Shown here one piece after another: positions 7,414-17,150 of a DNA stretch of 35,428 nucleotides; the first letter of the stretch is position 1, and each line of letters opens with the position of its first letter. Location of the stretch: positions 1-35,428 of the forward strand of contig JAXMBX010000052.1 of assembly GCA_046349635.1 (NCBI GenBank). The letters are read 5' to 3'. The translations under genes and the position numbers were made by a program. Under the pieces are notes generated by a model that had not been told where the DNA came from, ran no database searches, and worked only from the letters and a program-made list of their open reading frames with translations. The stretch comes from JAXMBX01 sp046349635. Lineage in GTDB: Bacteria; Planctomycetota; Planctomycetia; Planctomycetales; Planctomycetaceae.

Positions 7414-9678
7414 TTATGGAGTTTTGGGGGGTGGAGTTGTGGTGGCCATTTGCTTGAGTTTGGATTCGAGTTGATCGATGAGCTTCTTGTCCTGTTTGGG
7501 GGCTGACTTGGCCAGTTCCAGCGCCTTCTTCCAGGAGTTGCCGGCTTCGCTCGTCTGCTTGAGAGCGTTGTAGACGTCTCCCAGGTGTTCCCAGATGGTC
7601 GCGTCTCCGCTGTCGAGAGAGGTCTTGCTGGCCTTAATGAGATAGGGGAGCCGCTCGGCCGCCTTGCCGCGGCGATACAGAACCCACCCCATGCTGTCGA
7701 GATAGGCGTCCTTGTCCGGCTCCGCTTTCAAGGCCTTGGTGATCATCTTCTCGGCCTGCTCCAGATTCTTGGACTGGTCGGCGTAGAGGTAACCCAGGTC
7801 GTTGTTCACGGAGGGATCCTCGGGAGATTCCTCGAGGATTTTTTCCAGGATCTCCTCTCCTTTCCGCATGTCTCCCTTCTGGACATAGACATTCGAGAGG
7901 GTCATGAGCGCGGTGCGGATCAGCGGCTTGGCGGCGTTGTCGGATTTGATGACCTGCTCCAAGCGTTTGATCGCTTCGTCGTAGTTTCCCGCGTGGGAGT
8001 AGATCCAACCTTCCTGGAAGGTATTGGCCGGGTGATCCATGACCTTGCGGGCCTGCTGGATCATCTTGAGGGCGGTGTCGGTTTCCCCGCCGAGTTCATA
8101 AGCCTGCGAGGCCTGGAAAAAGAGATTCCAACGGCGGTCGCTGGCGGCGGGGTCTTCCGCGCCCTGCTGGTAGAACTTGCCCGCGTCCTTGAAGCGCTTG
8201 ACGTCCGCGAGATGATCGGCGAGATCTTCGTATAACTGGGCCGCCTGGGAGCGTTTGAGGGCCAGGGCATAGGTGACCAGTTCCTGGGCCGGCTCGGTCT
8301 TTCCCGCCTTGATCGCGGTCTGAACGAGGACGTAGATCGTGGGATAGTCCAGCTTGTTGGACTTCTCCTTGATCAACGGCTGGACGGCAGCCCACATGCC
8401 GTCCCAGACTTTCGCGTCCGCCTGGACGGCCTTGAACTCGGAGTCAAACGGACCCAGATCCTTTTTGTCGGCGTAGGCCTTGCCCAGATCCTCGACGTAA
8501 TCGAGATATTTGCCCTGCATGCGATCGACCTTGGCCAGGCTGAGATAACCCATCTGGTTGCGGTTTTCGGCGAGGGTCTTGCGGATGATCGTTTCGGCCT
8601 CCGGGAGGCGTCCGGCCGCGAGGTATTGATCGGCGAGGAAATATTGCAGGGTCGAATTGTCCTGATGGTCGGCGGCGATCTTCTCCAGCTTGGGAATGAG
8701 TTCGCTCTCCCGGCCGAGTGACTTCAAAACCTCGGCGAGCAGTTCATAGGCCCCGCGTCCCTTCGCATGCAGCTTTCCGGCGAGATGTTTTTCGATCTGT
8801 TCGAGGGCCTGGGCGGGTTCCTTTTTCTTGACGAAGACCCGGGCGAGGTTGTAGCTCAACTCGGCCTGTTTGGAACTGCCCCCCTTCGCGGCGGCCTTCT
8901 CGAAGGCCTGTTGGGCGAGATCCAGCTTGTCGGCGGCGAGGAAGACTTCTCCCAGGTCTTCGAAGCGGGCCTTGGGGTCACCGGTGATTTCACGCCGGAC
9001 GCGGGCGTCCAAGTGATACTTGTCGTAATTCTGGAGGGCGTCGAAGAGGATTTCGAAGCAGGTGGCGGCTTCGGGAATGCGATTTGTGCGCTTGTACAGA
9101 ATTCCCAGTTCCTTCATGAGGAGGACTTGCAGGGGGGAATTCTTGGGGAGATTCGGAGACTGGGCGGCCTTTTCATACAGGCGGATCGCGCCGGGGATGT
9201 CATCGTTGTTGACCAGAAACTCGGCCAACTGGCGGAGGAAGCGGGAACTGTCCGTGGGGGACAATTCGACGAGTTTGAGAAGATACTTGTAGGCTTCTTC
9301 CTGCTTGCCGTTGCGGAAGGAGAGGAGGACCAACTGGTTCAGGAGGGGGATGGACTGGGGATCGTATTCGAAGGCCTTCTGAAAGGCGGCGAAGGCCTTG
9401 ATCTCGTTGTTGTTGCGGAGGAGTTCCAGGTTTCCGACGCCGTACCAGGCGAGGGCCTCGATCCGGTTTTGCTCTTCCTGCGTGCGAGGATGCAGCGGCT
9501 TGAAAGGGGTGAGAGGCTCATCCAGCAACTGGTCCTGGTATCCCTCCCACTTGGGTTTGGCCTGATTGGGGGGAGGGGCGGGAGTAGTGGCCTGTGGAGC
9601 GGCCTGAGTGGAAGCGGCCCCCCAAGCGGTCAGGAGAAGAATCGCCAGCAGCCCGGATCTTGCGCCAAACAACGTCAT
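7414..9678 (-). CDS. Secreted tetratricopeptide-repeat protein
   Basis: A 754-aa exported TPR protein. The frame is open upstream, but the ATG at 9678 is preferred: a GGGGGGA ribosome site lies 8 bases before it, and it begins a signal peptide (SGLLAILLLTAWGAASTQA, cleavage near residue 25) followed by a Pro/Ala linker. The remainder is helical repeats of about 34 residues, for example GNLELLRNNNEIKAFAAFQK, LAEFLVNNDDIPGAIRLYEK and LGYLYADQSKNLEQAEKMI, ending in a TPPPKTP tail. TPR arrays bind proteins; export suggests an envelope or periplasmic scaffold role, which is inference. It lies 118 bp downstream of the HhH protein gene and is followed by hairpin repeats. No enzymatic motif was seen. 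Confidence 0.85.
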   Translation of the reverse strand: MTLFGARSGLLAILLLTAWGAASTQAAPQATTPAPPPNQAKPKWEGYQDQLLDEPLTPFKPLHPRTQEEQNRIEALAWYGVGNLELLRNNNEIKAFAAFQKAFEYDPQSIPLLNQLVLLSFRNGKQEEAYKYLLKLVELSPTDSSRFLRQLAEFLVNNDDIPGAIRLYEKAAQSPNLPKNSPLQVLLMKELGILYKRTNRIPEAATCFEILFDALQNYDKYHLDARVRREITGDPKARFEDLGEVFLAADKLDLAQQAFEKAAAKGGSSKQAELSYNLARVFVKKKEPAQALEQIEKHLAGKLHAKGRGAYELLAEVLKSLGRESELIPKLEKIAADHQDNSTLQYFLADQYLAAGRLPEAETIIRKTLAENRNQMGYLSLAKVDRMQGKYLDYVEDLGKAYADKKDLGPFDSEFKAVQADAKVWDGMWAAVQPLIKEKSNKLDYPTIYVLVQTAIKAGKTEPAQELVTYALALKRSQAAQLYEDLADHLADVKRFKDAGKFYQQGAEDPAASDRRWNLFFQASQAYELGGETDTALKMIQQARKVMDHPANTFQEGWIYSHAGNYDEAIKRLEQVIKSDNAAKPLIRTALMTLSNVYVQKGDMRKGEEILEKILEESPEDPSVNNDLGYLYADQSKNLEQAEKMITKALKAEPDKDAYLDSMGWVLYRRGKAAERLPYLIKASKTSLDSGDATIWEHLGDVYNALKQTSEAGNSWKKALELAKSAPKQDKKLIDQLESKLKQMATTTPPPKTP

Positions 9679-9796
9679 TGAACGTCCCCCCAACACGAAT
9701 TCCGAATTTTCGGCAGGTCCATTCCCGGAGCGGCGTTCGACTGAGTGACGTCCGTCGGTCGGACGCTCAGCCACGCCGGCACACCTCACAGGTATT

Positions 9797-10720
9797 CTAA
9801 CGTCCTCCCCGCTTGCCTTTCGACTTGGAAACATCCTTTCGGGCGGGTTTGGATTCCTTTTTTGCGGGGGCCTTGGGCTTGGGGGCGGGCTTCGGCTTGG
9901 CTTTGGGAGGAGGAGCGGGTGGAGCCTTGGGCTTCTTGGCGGGGGCCGCCGGAGCCGGAGGCGGGGGGGCCTTGGGCTTGGGCTTTTTGGGTGCCTTCCT
10001 CTGCCAATCCCCCTTCACCAATGCATCCAGGCGGGCGAGGGTGGGGACGCCTTCCCAGGCACCGTCGGCGTGGATTTTCTTGTAGTTCTGCAGGATCTGG
10101 CGATAGGCGGGATCGTTGGAAACCAACCGGAGGACGTGAGTGAACTCGGGTCCATCCGCCTTGCGGATAAAGCCACGGAGGCCTTCGGCGGTTTGCTCGG
10201 GGCCTCCTTCGTGGGAACCGAGGTCGAGCCAGCAGAGAATGGCGTGCATGCGGTTATCGATGGGGAGGAGGTGCGCCCCGAGCGAACTTTGCAGGACGTA
10301 GGAACGGACAAACCAGGAGAGGGAGCGGACCTTGGAGAGGGCCTTGACCGCCTGTTCGAGGGTCTTGCGCTTGAGGGAATCGTAGTCGAAGGAGTAGGTG
10401 GTTTCGAAGACGTGATGCAGGACATCGCGGAGGCGGAGGGCACGAACCTCAGGCTCGGGCCATTCCTGGAAAATTTCCTCGATCTCCTCGATGGAACTGA
10501 CGCGGAGTTCGTTCCTGTCGTGAAAGCTATTCGCAATCTTGTCGTAGGCGGCCTGGGCCTGCTCGAGAGTGTTGTTCTCCAGGCAGACGGCGAACATCAT
10601 CGTTTCCATGACGGGAAACGTGGGGTACTTCGCCGCGGCCGGGTATTTTTTCTTGAGCGAGGCGATGACCTTCTTGCAGACTTCTTGCTTGTCCGGTCCT
10701 TTGGTTTTTGCAGTCGCCAT
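9797..10720 (-). CDS. Endonuclease III-fold (HhH-like) protein with Lys/Pro/Ala histone H1-like tail
   Basis: A 307-aa protein of two parts. Residues 1-240 look like a divergent helix-hairpin-helix glycosylase fold: a helical core resembling the Nth barrel (PVMETMMFAVCLENN, then LRDVLHHVFE), and LLPIDNRMHAILCWLDLG (151-168), which aligns with the Nth segment containing the catalytic Asp (VDTHV). The catalytic Lys and Gly-rich hairpin (LPGVGRKT) are not present; the region reads KVRSLSWFVRSYVLQ. There is no C-terminal iron-sulfur Cys cluster. Residues 241-307 are almost entirely Lys, Pro and Ala, as in histone H1-like bacterial tails, and would bind nucleic acid non-specifically. It lies 95 bp downstream of rbfA. 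Whether it is an active glycosylase is doubtful; a structural DNA-binding role is possible. Confidence 0.6.
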   Translation of the reverse strand: MATAKTKGPDKQEVCKKVIASLKKKYPAAAKYPTFPVMETMMFAVCLENNTLEQAQAAYDKIANSFHDRNELRVSSIEEIEEIFQEWPEPEVRALRLRDVLHHVFETTYSFDYDSLKRKTLEQAVKALSKVRSLSWFVRSYVLQSSLGAHLLPIDNRMHAILCWLDLGSHEGGPEQTAEGLRGFIRKADGPEFTHVLRLVSNDPAYRQILQNYKKIHADGAWEGVPTLARLDALVKGDWQRKAPKKPKPKAPPPPAPAAPAKKPKAPPAPPPKAKPKPAPKPKAPAKKESKPARKDVSKSKGKRGGR

Positions 10721-10815
10721 GGTTGTCTCTGAATCAGCCTTTGTCGGGATTGGATTTCAACGTATTTGGACTCGTTCGGAACGTGGAAATTTTCAGCGAA
10801 AAGGAAGCAGCGTGG

Positions 10816-11334
10816 TCACTCCTCCTCCTGAGTGTCTTCCGAATCGCGATCGGAAGCGTGGAGATCGGAAAGGGTCTCATGGGCGGGGTGAGCGTCATCC
10901 CCCGCGAGTTCGGTGTCTGCGTTCTCCGCGTCTCCGCTCTCTGAGTCTGCGAGTTCGTGGTCGGCAGCCCGTTCGGGGGCATCATTCGCCTGATTTGCCA
11001 TGGCCTCACGGATCAGGGCGGCGGCGGCGATGCTCTTCTTGACGCCGTCGTCGATGATGAAGCTGAGGATGGGGGTGTAGCGGGTCTGGAGTCGGTCGGC
11101 GACCTTGGCTTGGATGAAGCCGCGGGCGGAGTTGAGCCCGTGCATGGTGAGGGACTGCATTTTTTCGTCCCCCATGATGGAGATATAGACCTTGGCGCTG
11201 CGGAGGTCATCCGCGACGTCGACCCCGAGTACGGTGACGTTCTTGACGCGCGGATCTTTCAACCCAAAAAGAATCGTCGAGCTTACCGATTCCCGGATTG
11301 CGCTCGCCACTTTAGCTGTTCTGCGGGAAGTCAT
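10816..11334 (-). CDS. rbfA: 30S ribosome-binding factor RbfA
   Basis: RbfA binds the 30S subunit and helps mature the 5' end of 16S rRNA, especially in the cold. The first ~110 residues hold the KH-like domain: MTSRRTAKVASAIRESVSS, a KDPRVKNVTVLGVDVADD strand-helix, VYISIMGDEK and the late strand YTPILSFIIDDGVKKS. The remaining ~60 residues form an acidic, low-complexity tail (ESGDAENADTELAGDD to DSEDTQEEE) longer than in E. coli RbfA (133 aa). Start ATG at 11334. It follows infB by 229 bp on the same strand, as in the common nusA-infB-rbfA order; a hairpin lies in that gap, so read-through may be reduced. truB, often next, is not here. Confidence 0.93.
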   Translation of the reverse strand: MTSRRTAKVASAIRESVSSTILFGLKDPRVKNVTVLGVDVADDLRSAKVYISIMGDEKMQSLTMHGLNSARGFIQAKVADRLQTRYTPILSFIIDDGVKKSIAAAALIREAMANQANDAPERAADHELADSESGDAENADTELAGDDAHPAHETLSDLHASDRDSEDTQEEE

Positions 11335-11494
11335 CGATCAGTCATTCATCAGTTCAAAAGCGTTTCAGGGAGCGGTGCCGCCTCTTCGCAGAGTCGCGGG
11401 ACGGTCGGTCTCCGCCTGAAACCGGATAGATCTCGCTGAGTAGTGGTTGAGAACCCTGATTCCTTTCAGAAAGCCGTTCTCCGGCGGGATTAAT

Positions 11495-11530
11495 GGGCGA
11501 ATTCCCTCATCCTTTGACGAGGGAATGCCC
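11495..11530 (-). terminator. Stem-loop after infB
   Basis: An inverted repeat with GGGC plus ATTCCCTC on one side and GAGGGAAT plus GCCC on the other, around a 10-nt loop, begins 34 bp after the infB stop. No T-run follows on the minus strand, so it is more likely a partial terminator, processing site or mRNA-stabilising hairpin between infB and rbfA than a full intrinsic terminator. Confidence 0.45.
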
Positions 11531-11563
11531 GGAATGCATCGCGGGACAGGATGGTGTCCGCGA

Positions 11564-14386
11564 TCAGGATAGTGTCCGTTTCACCTCTTCGACGCGATAG
11601 GCTTCCAACAGATCCCCCTCCTTGACGTCGTTGAAATTTTCGAGCCGGATGCCGCATTCCATGCCTTCGCGGACTTCGCGGGCATCGTCTTTTTCCCGCT
11701 TGAGGGAGCCGATGGCATAGTCGTTCAGGACGCGGTTTTCGCGGATGACGCGGATGCGGTTGCTGCGTTCGATGGTACCGTTGAGGACGCGGCAGCCCGC
11801 GATGGTTCCGAAGCGGCTGATATTGAACGTCCGCAGGACGAGTGCGCGACCGGTGGAGACGTGGCGTACTTCGGGCTTGAGCAAGCCTTCGAGCGCCAGC
11901 TTAATGTCATCGGTGACTTCGTAGATGATGTCGTAGCGTCGGATTTCGACGCCCATCTGCTCGGAGAGGGCGCGGGCCCGTTCTTCGGGAACGACGTGGA
12001 AGGCGATGATGATCGCCCCGGCGGCCTGGGCCAGGGAGACGTCGCTTTCGTTCACACCGCCGATGCCGTCGTGCAGGATGGAGACTTTGACTTCGGGATG
12101 GTCGAACTTTCCGATCTCATGCTTGAGGGCTTCGATGGAGCCTGGGGTGTCGGCCTTGAGAATCAAAGGCAGGTGTTGCACATCGCCGGCCTTTTCGGGA
12201 TTGAGGATGTCTTCGAGGGTGCGGGGCTTGCCGCGGTGGGCGAGCGCTTCGGCACGGGCGGTCTGCTGACGGCGGGTGACAATTTCGCGGGCCGCATCGA
12301 GATCGGGCATGACGTAGAACTTGTCGCCGGGAGCGGGAACGAGATCGAGTCCGGAGACCTTGATCGGCATGGATGGTCCGGCCGCGGTGATTTCCTGGTT
12401 GCGATCGTTGTAGATGGCGCGGATGCGTCCGTGTCCTTCGCCGCAGGAGATGACGTCACCCACTTTGAGGGTGCCCGTCTGGACGATGAACCAAGCGACG
12501 ACACCACGACCTTCATCGCGGAAGGCTTCGAGGCAGACACCGGATGCGGGGGCATCGGGGTTGGCTTTGAGTTCGTGGAGTTCGGCGGTGAGGAGCAGCG
12601 TTTCGAGGAGGTCGTCCAAGCCTTGTCCGGTGGCCCCGGAGGTGCGGACGACTTCGACATCGCCGCCCCATTCGACCGGGAGGACGTTGTTGGAGGAGAG
12701 TTCCTGGAGAACCTTCTGTTCGTTCTTGGAGGGGAGGTCGATCTTGTTCAGGGCGACGACCATGGGGACTCCCGCTGCGCGGGCATGGCTGATGGCTTCG
12801 GCGGTTTGCGGCATGACGCCGTCATCGGCAGCCACGACGAGAACGACGATGTCGGTGACGTTGGCCCCACGGGCGCGCATTTCGGTAAAGGCGGCGTGGC
12901 CGGGGGTATCAACGAAGGTCAGCTTGTGACCGTTGTGTTCGACCTGATAGGCAGCGATGTGCTGTGTGATTCCGCCCGCCTCACCAGCGGCGACGTTGGC
13001 GGAACGGATTTTGTCCAGCAAGGTGGTCTTGCCGTGATCGACGTGCCCGAGGATGGTAATGATGGGTGGGCGTATCTGCATAGATTCCGGTGTCTGTGTG
13101 GCCTGGGACGCTTCAATGACTTCCTGTTCCAGATCCCGTTCGCGCTGGATTTCGAGTTCGACACCGCACTCCATGGCCAGTTCAATGGCGGTTTCCTCAT
13201 CGAGGGAGGAATTCATGGTGACGGACATGCCTTTGCCGATGAACAGGCTCTTGATGAGCTGATTGGCAGGACGACTGATCGCTTCCGAGAGGGAGCGAAT
13301 GGTAATCGGGGGAGAAATGACCGCTTCCGTCCGCTGGGGGGCGATGAGGCGATGGCTGCGGCTGCGCTTGGGGCCGCGGACGCGGATTTCGGCTTCGAGA
13401 TCGTCTTCCAGTCCGGGGCGTTGACGGCGAGCGGTACGCTCCTTGCGCCCGGTTCCAATCAACCCCATGGTCTTGGATCCGAGTCGACCGGGGCGAGCTT
13501 CTTCTTCGCTGGTTTCCCCTTCGGGAAGAATGGACTTTGTTTTTTTGCGTTCTTCCGTTTTGCGTTTTTCTTCCGCGTTCCTACGGAGGATGTCATCGAG
13601 GGGACGCTGTCCGCTGAGAACGCTGGGGGGGAGGCGCATTTCGGGTTTCTGCGCGGCCACTTCCGGAACGGCGGTGGTCCCCGGCCCCTTGAATTCCTTC
13701 AACTTGGGGAGAGTGGGGAGCGCGGGACCGGGCTTGGGGCGGGGCTTCCTGGCCCCTTTCGTTTCGCCACCGGCAGCGGGGGGTGACGAGGACCCTTTGT
13801 TCATCATGGCGCGGAGACCTGTCCCGGCTCCGGACGCGGGAATGTAGTCCTCGGGGCGCAAGGGACGGGGAGTGGCGACTCGCGGCGCGAGGGGATCGCG
13901 GGGGGGAGTTGCCGCGCGGGGCTCCTCCGGAGGAGTCTCCTGATCGGGGGTTTCCGGTTCGGCGGGTGCAACAGCCGCGGCCGGACTCACGGGAACCTGA
14001 GGGGCCGGGGGGGCGGATTCCTCGACGACGGGTTCGCTGACCGTCTCGATTTCCTCCGCGACTTCCGGCTCATCCGCGGGTTCGTCCTGAGGACGGGTGC
14101 GTGGAGGAGCCGTTTTCCCGATGATCGTGCGGATTTCGGGAACCTTGGTACCGAGATTTCGTCCGGTGTCGCGCACGGGGACAGCGGGCTTCGCAGGAGC
14201 AGGCTTCACGGCCGTCGCCACTTCCGATTCCCGCTTCAGATAGGCAATGACCTGGTCGCGCTCCTCTGGGGAGACGCTCGCCAGCGCCGAATTCTTGAGA
14301 ACGATGCCGATATTGGCGAACGCCTCAATCAAATCCTTGCTGTCCAGGTTGAGCTCTTTGGCAAGAGCGAAAATCCGAATCTTCAA
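11564..14386 (-). CDS. infB: Translation initiation factor IF-2
   Basis: The GTPase that places initiator fMet-tRNA on the 30S subunit and promotes 50S joining; 940 aa, long but within the range for large IF-2 forms. An N-terminal IF2N domain (RIFALAKELNLDSKDLIEAF) is followed by a Pro/Ala/Glu-rich linker (about 60-280), a basic segment, a second IF2N-like part (ITIRSLSEAISRPANQLI) and the G domain. G motifs: GHVDHGKT (about 447), GGITQH, DTPGH, NKID and SGATGQG. Domains II, III and IV follow to the end. The start is the TTG at 14386, since AGGAG lies 8 bases upstream and the protein aligns from MKIRIFALAKEL; a TTG start is unusual for such a highly expressed gene. It is downstream of nusA (120 bp) and before rbfA. 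Confidence 0.97.
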   Translation of the reverse strand: MKIRIFALAKELNLDSKDLIEAFANIGIVLKNSALASVSPEERDQVIAYLKRESEVATAVKPAPAKPAVPVRDTGRNLGTKVPEIRTIIGKTAPPRTRPQDEPADEPEVAEEIETVSEPVVEESAPPAPQVPVSPAAAVAPAEPETPDQETPPEEPRAATPPRDPLAPRVATPRPLRPEDYIPASGAGTGLRAMMNKGSSSPPAAGGETKGARKPRPKPGPALPTLPKLKEFKGPGTTAVPEVAAQKPEMRLPPSVLSGQRPLDDILRRNAEEKRKTEERKKTKSILPEGETSEEEARPGRLGSKTMGLIGTGRKERTARRQRPGLEDDLEAEIRVRGPKRSRSHRLIAPQRTEAVISPPITIRSLSEAISRPANQLIKSLFIGKGMSVTMNSSLDEETAIELAMECGVELEIQRERDLEQEVIEASQATQTPESMQIRPPIITILGHVDHGKTTLLDKIRSANVAAGEAGGITQHIAAYQVEHNGHKLTFVDTPGHAAFTEMRARGANVTDIVVLVVAADDGVMPQTAEAISHARAAGVPMVVALNKIDLPSKNEQKVLQELSSNNVLPVEWGGDVEVVRTSGATGQGLDDLLETLLLTAELHELKANPDAPASGVCLEAFRDEGRGVVAWFIVQTGTLKVGDVISCGEGHGRIRAIYNDRNQEITAAGPSMPIKVSGLDLVPAPGDKFYVMPDLDAAREIVTRRQQTARAEALAHRGKPRTLEDILNPEKAGDVQHLPLILKADTPGSIEALKHEIGKFDHPEVKVSILHDGIGGVNESDVSLAQAAGAIIIAFHVVPEERARALSEQMGVEIRRYDIIYEVTDDIKLALEGLLKPEVRHVSTGRALVLRTFNISRFGTIAGCRVLNGTIERSNRIRVIRENRVLNDYAIGSLKREKDDAREVREGMECGIRLENFNDVKEGDLLEAYRVEEVKRTLS

Positions 14387-14506
14387 ACCGTGTACTCCTG
14401 ATGTGAACCGCCCAGTCGTGTGGAACCACTGTGCGAGAAAGCCGAGTTAAAAACGGCTGTGGCCTGCCTTTCGATATACCCTCTGATTATTAACGAATTA
14501 TTAGTT

Positions 14507-15994
<1,488 letters not shown>

Positions 15995-16178
15995 GAAATC
16001 CCTCGCAGTTCTCGTCTCGCCGACAAGGACTGGCTGAAGACATCCTGCAGGACGGGTGCGATTCGTCGTGAATCCCGCGCGTCACATTGCAGTCCGTCGA
16101 AACCTCGCAACTCAGTCAGGGAAGCGGCCGCGGAAAAGATTCCGCTTACGCTTCCCGTTAACCACCGGATGCACCAAC

Positions 16179-16202
16179 AAAAAAAGCGGGCACAGGTCCC
16201 AC
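16179..16202 (-). terminator. Intrinsic terminator in the nusA leader (candidate attenuator)
   Basis: On the minus strand, GTGGG (16202-16198), a 7-nt loop and CCCGC (16190-16186) are followed directly by seven Ts (16185-16179). It ends 185 nt before the nusA start and about 440 nt after the predicted transcription start, so it would lie within the leader and could stop transcription before nusA. The stem is only 5 bp, with one G-U pair. Confidence 0.5.
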
Positions 16203-16332
16203 TTCTTCCACACAAACATCGGGCATTCTGGGTCGAAAAATAGCTGGCGCTACCACCGACCGCGAGAAGGACCTGAATTTTGGGCACTAAGGCCGATTCT
16301 TCAAGACGTCATTCTCAATACCCTTCAACCAT

Positions 16333-16400
16333 TTCACAAAATGCCGTGAACAAAGCGCGGTTTCCTGAAAAACGTCGATCCTACTTGATCACCAACCGCA
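16333..16400 (-). repeat. Leader-associated 68-nt element, copy C
   Basis: Third copy of the element at 4993-5060 and 6251-6316, very close to copy A at both ends (TGCGGTTGGTGA and GCATTTTGTGAA). It lies inside the predicted nusA leader. In this copy GCGGTT near the 5' end could pair with AACCGC in the middle, but that pairing is not kept in the others. Confidence 0.7.
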
Positions 16401-16645
16401 AATTGCGAGGCACTCTGGTGAAAACTTCATCCCGAACCGAACCGTTGCTGACGAACACACTGATCACACTTGATGACCGGAAGCGCTGTCACGGCCCGAA
16501 CCGAAATTCCACAGACCATTTCATGTCGAGATTTCGGCCTGGGACCAAGCCGAGATCGTGGCGATGAAACATCAACAGCCTGCCCGGCCAACCTTTCCCC
16601 TCAAGAAGGAGAGAGGGAAGCCCGCAGACTGTCTACCTCCTTATG

Positions 16646-16674
16646 ACGATACTAGTCCCCGGTTTAACTGTCAA
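16646..16674 (-). promoter_or_regulatory. Predicted sigma70-type promoter for nusA-infB
   Basis: On the minus strand a perfect TTGACA (16674-16669) is separated by 17 bp from TATCGT (16651-16646, four of six matches). A start near 16638 gives a leader of about 640 nt before nusA. A G-rich tract abuts the -35 on its upstream side. Sequence inference only. Confidence 0.42.
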
Positions 16675-16800
16675 GGAGCGGGGGTCGGCTGGGGGTGTGG
16701 GAAAGAGCGTAAAAATCTGGGGGATGTCGAGGGGGAATGGGGGTGGTGGAGGGGTCGGCCGGGACGGGAGGGGGTGACGTAAGTCGGTCGCAGACAGGGG
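16675..16800 (+). other. G-rich tract with many G-runs (G-quadruplex potential)
   Basis: Over about 125 bp the plus strand carries some ten runs of three to five Gs separated by short linkers, for example GCGGGGGTCGG, CTGGGGGTG, TCGAGGGGGAATGGGGG and GACGGGAGGGGG. Such spacing can form G-quadruplexes. It lies immediately upstream of the predicted nusA promoter, on the template strand for nusA transcription. Confidence 0.55.
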
Positions 16801-16873
16801 GGTTGGCGCCCCGCGGGCGAGAACAGGAGAGCAGGTGAAATAAGCGGGGGTGGCGCATCAAGGATGGTCAAAC

Positions 16874-16945
16874 GGCAACCTCTTGCTGCCGCGCCGCCCG
16901 GATTTAAGACGGTATTGATATGCCCAGAGGGCAATCTGGGCCACC
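16874..16945. repeat. Dispersed repeat, GCAACCTCTTGC/GCGCCGCCCGGAT type
   Basis: GGCAACCTCTTGCTGCCGCG followed by CCGCCCGGAT matches 35060-35095 closely, after which this copy diverges into TGCCCAGAGGGCA (a small hairpin) and ends in CTGGGCCACCCA, the common tail of the local repeat family. Confidence 0.6.
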
Positions 16946-17065
16946 CAGCATTGATTCGGGGGCTTCCACTGGGAAGACAAGGACTATCGCCCTTGTTCAG
17001 ACTCATGCCCATGAGTCCGAACTGCAGTTGATTGCCCCCGCCACCCATCGTCAGGATTCATGAGA

Positions 17066-17120
17066 GTCAAACGCGCACATGCCCGCCCTGCCACTCTGTG
17101 GCGATGCGGGCATGCCACCC
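17066..17120 (-). repeat. Hairpin repeat, GTCAAACGCGC/GGCATGCCACCC type, copy 2
   Basis: Same 55-bp module as 7153-7207, with a stronger outer stem: CATGCCCGC (17078-17086) pairs perfectly with GCGGGCATG (17106-17114) around an inner CCAC/GTGG stem. It starts about 31 bp past the ketosynthase-like gene's stop and could act as a 3'-end hairpin for that gene. Confidence 0.75.
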
Positions 17121-17150
17121 AAAAAGGGACAAATACCTGTGGATGGTCTT

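Larger units (their letters stand above)
15995..17150. other. 1.16-kb gene-free region upstream of nusA
   Basis: No credible gene was found on either strand. A short open frame ending at 15991 and reaching 16287 on the minus strand has no resemblance to RimP or any family I recognise. The region holds, reading toward nusA, a hairpin repeat after the ketosynthase-like gene (17066-17120), a second repeat (16874-16945), a G-rich tract (16675-16800), a predicted promoter (16646-16674), the third 68-nt element (16333-16400) and an intrinsic terminator (16179-16202). Confidence 0.6.

Noticed and set aside
9679..9834. Upstream extension of the TPR protein by 52 residues
   Set aside because: The extension would hide the signal peptide and ribosome site at 9678 and has no conserved look.
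11861..13786. Long open frame (about 640 codons) on the plus strand opposite infB
   Set aside because: Composition is Gly/Asp/Phe-rich as expected for the antisense of an Arg/Ala/Glu-rich GC-biased gene, there is no recognisable domain, and IF-2 on the other strand is certain.
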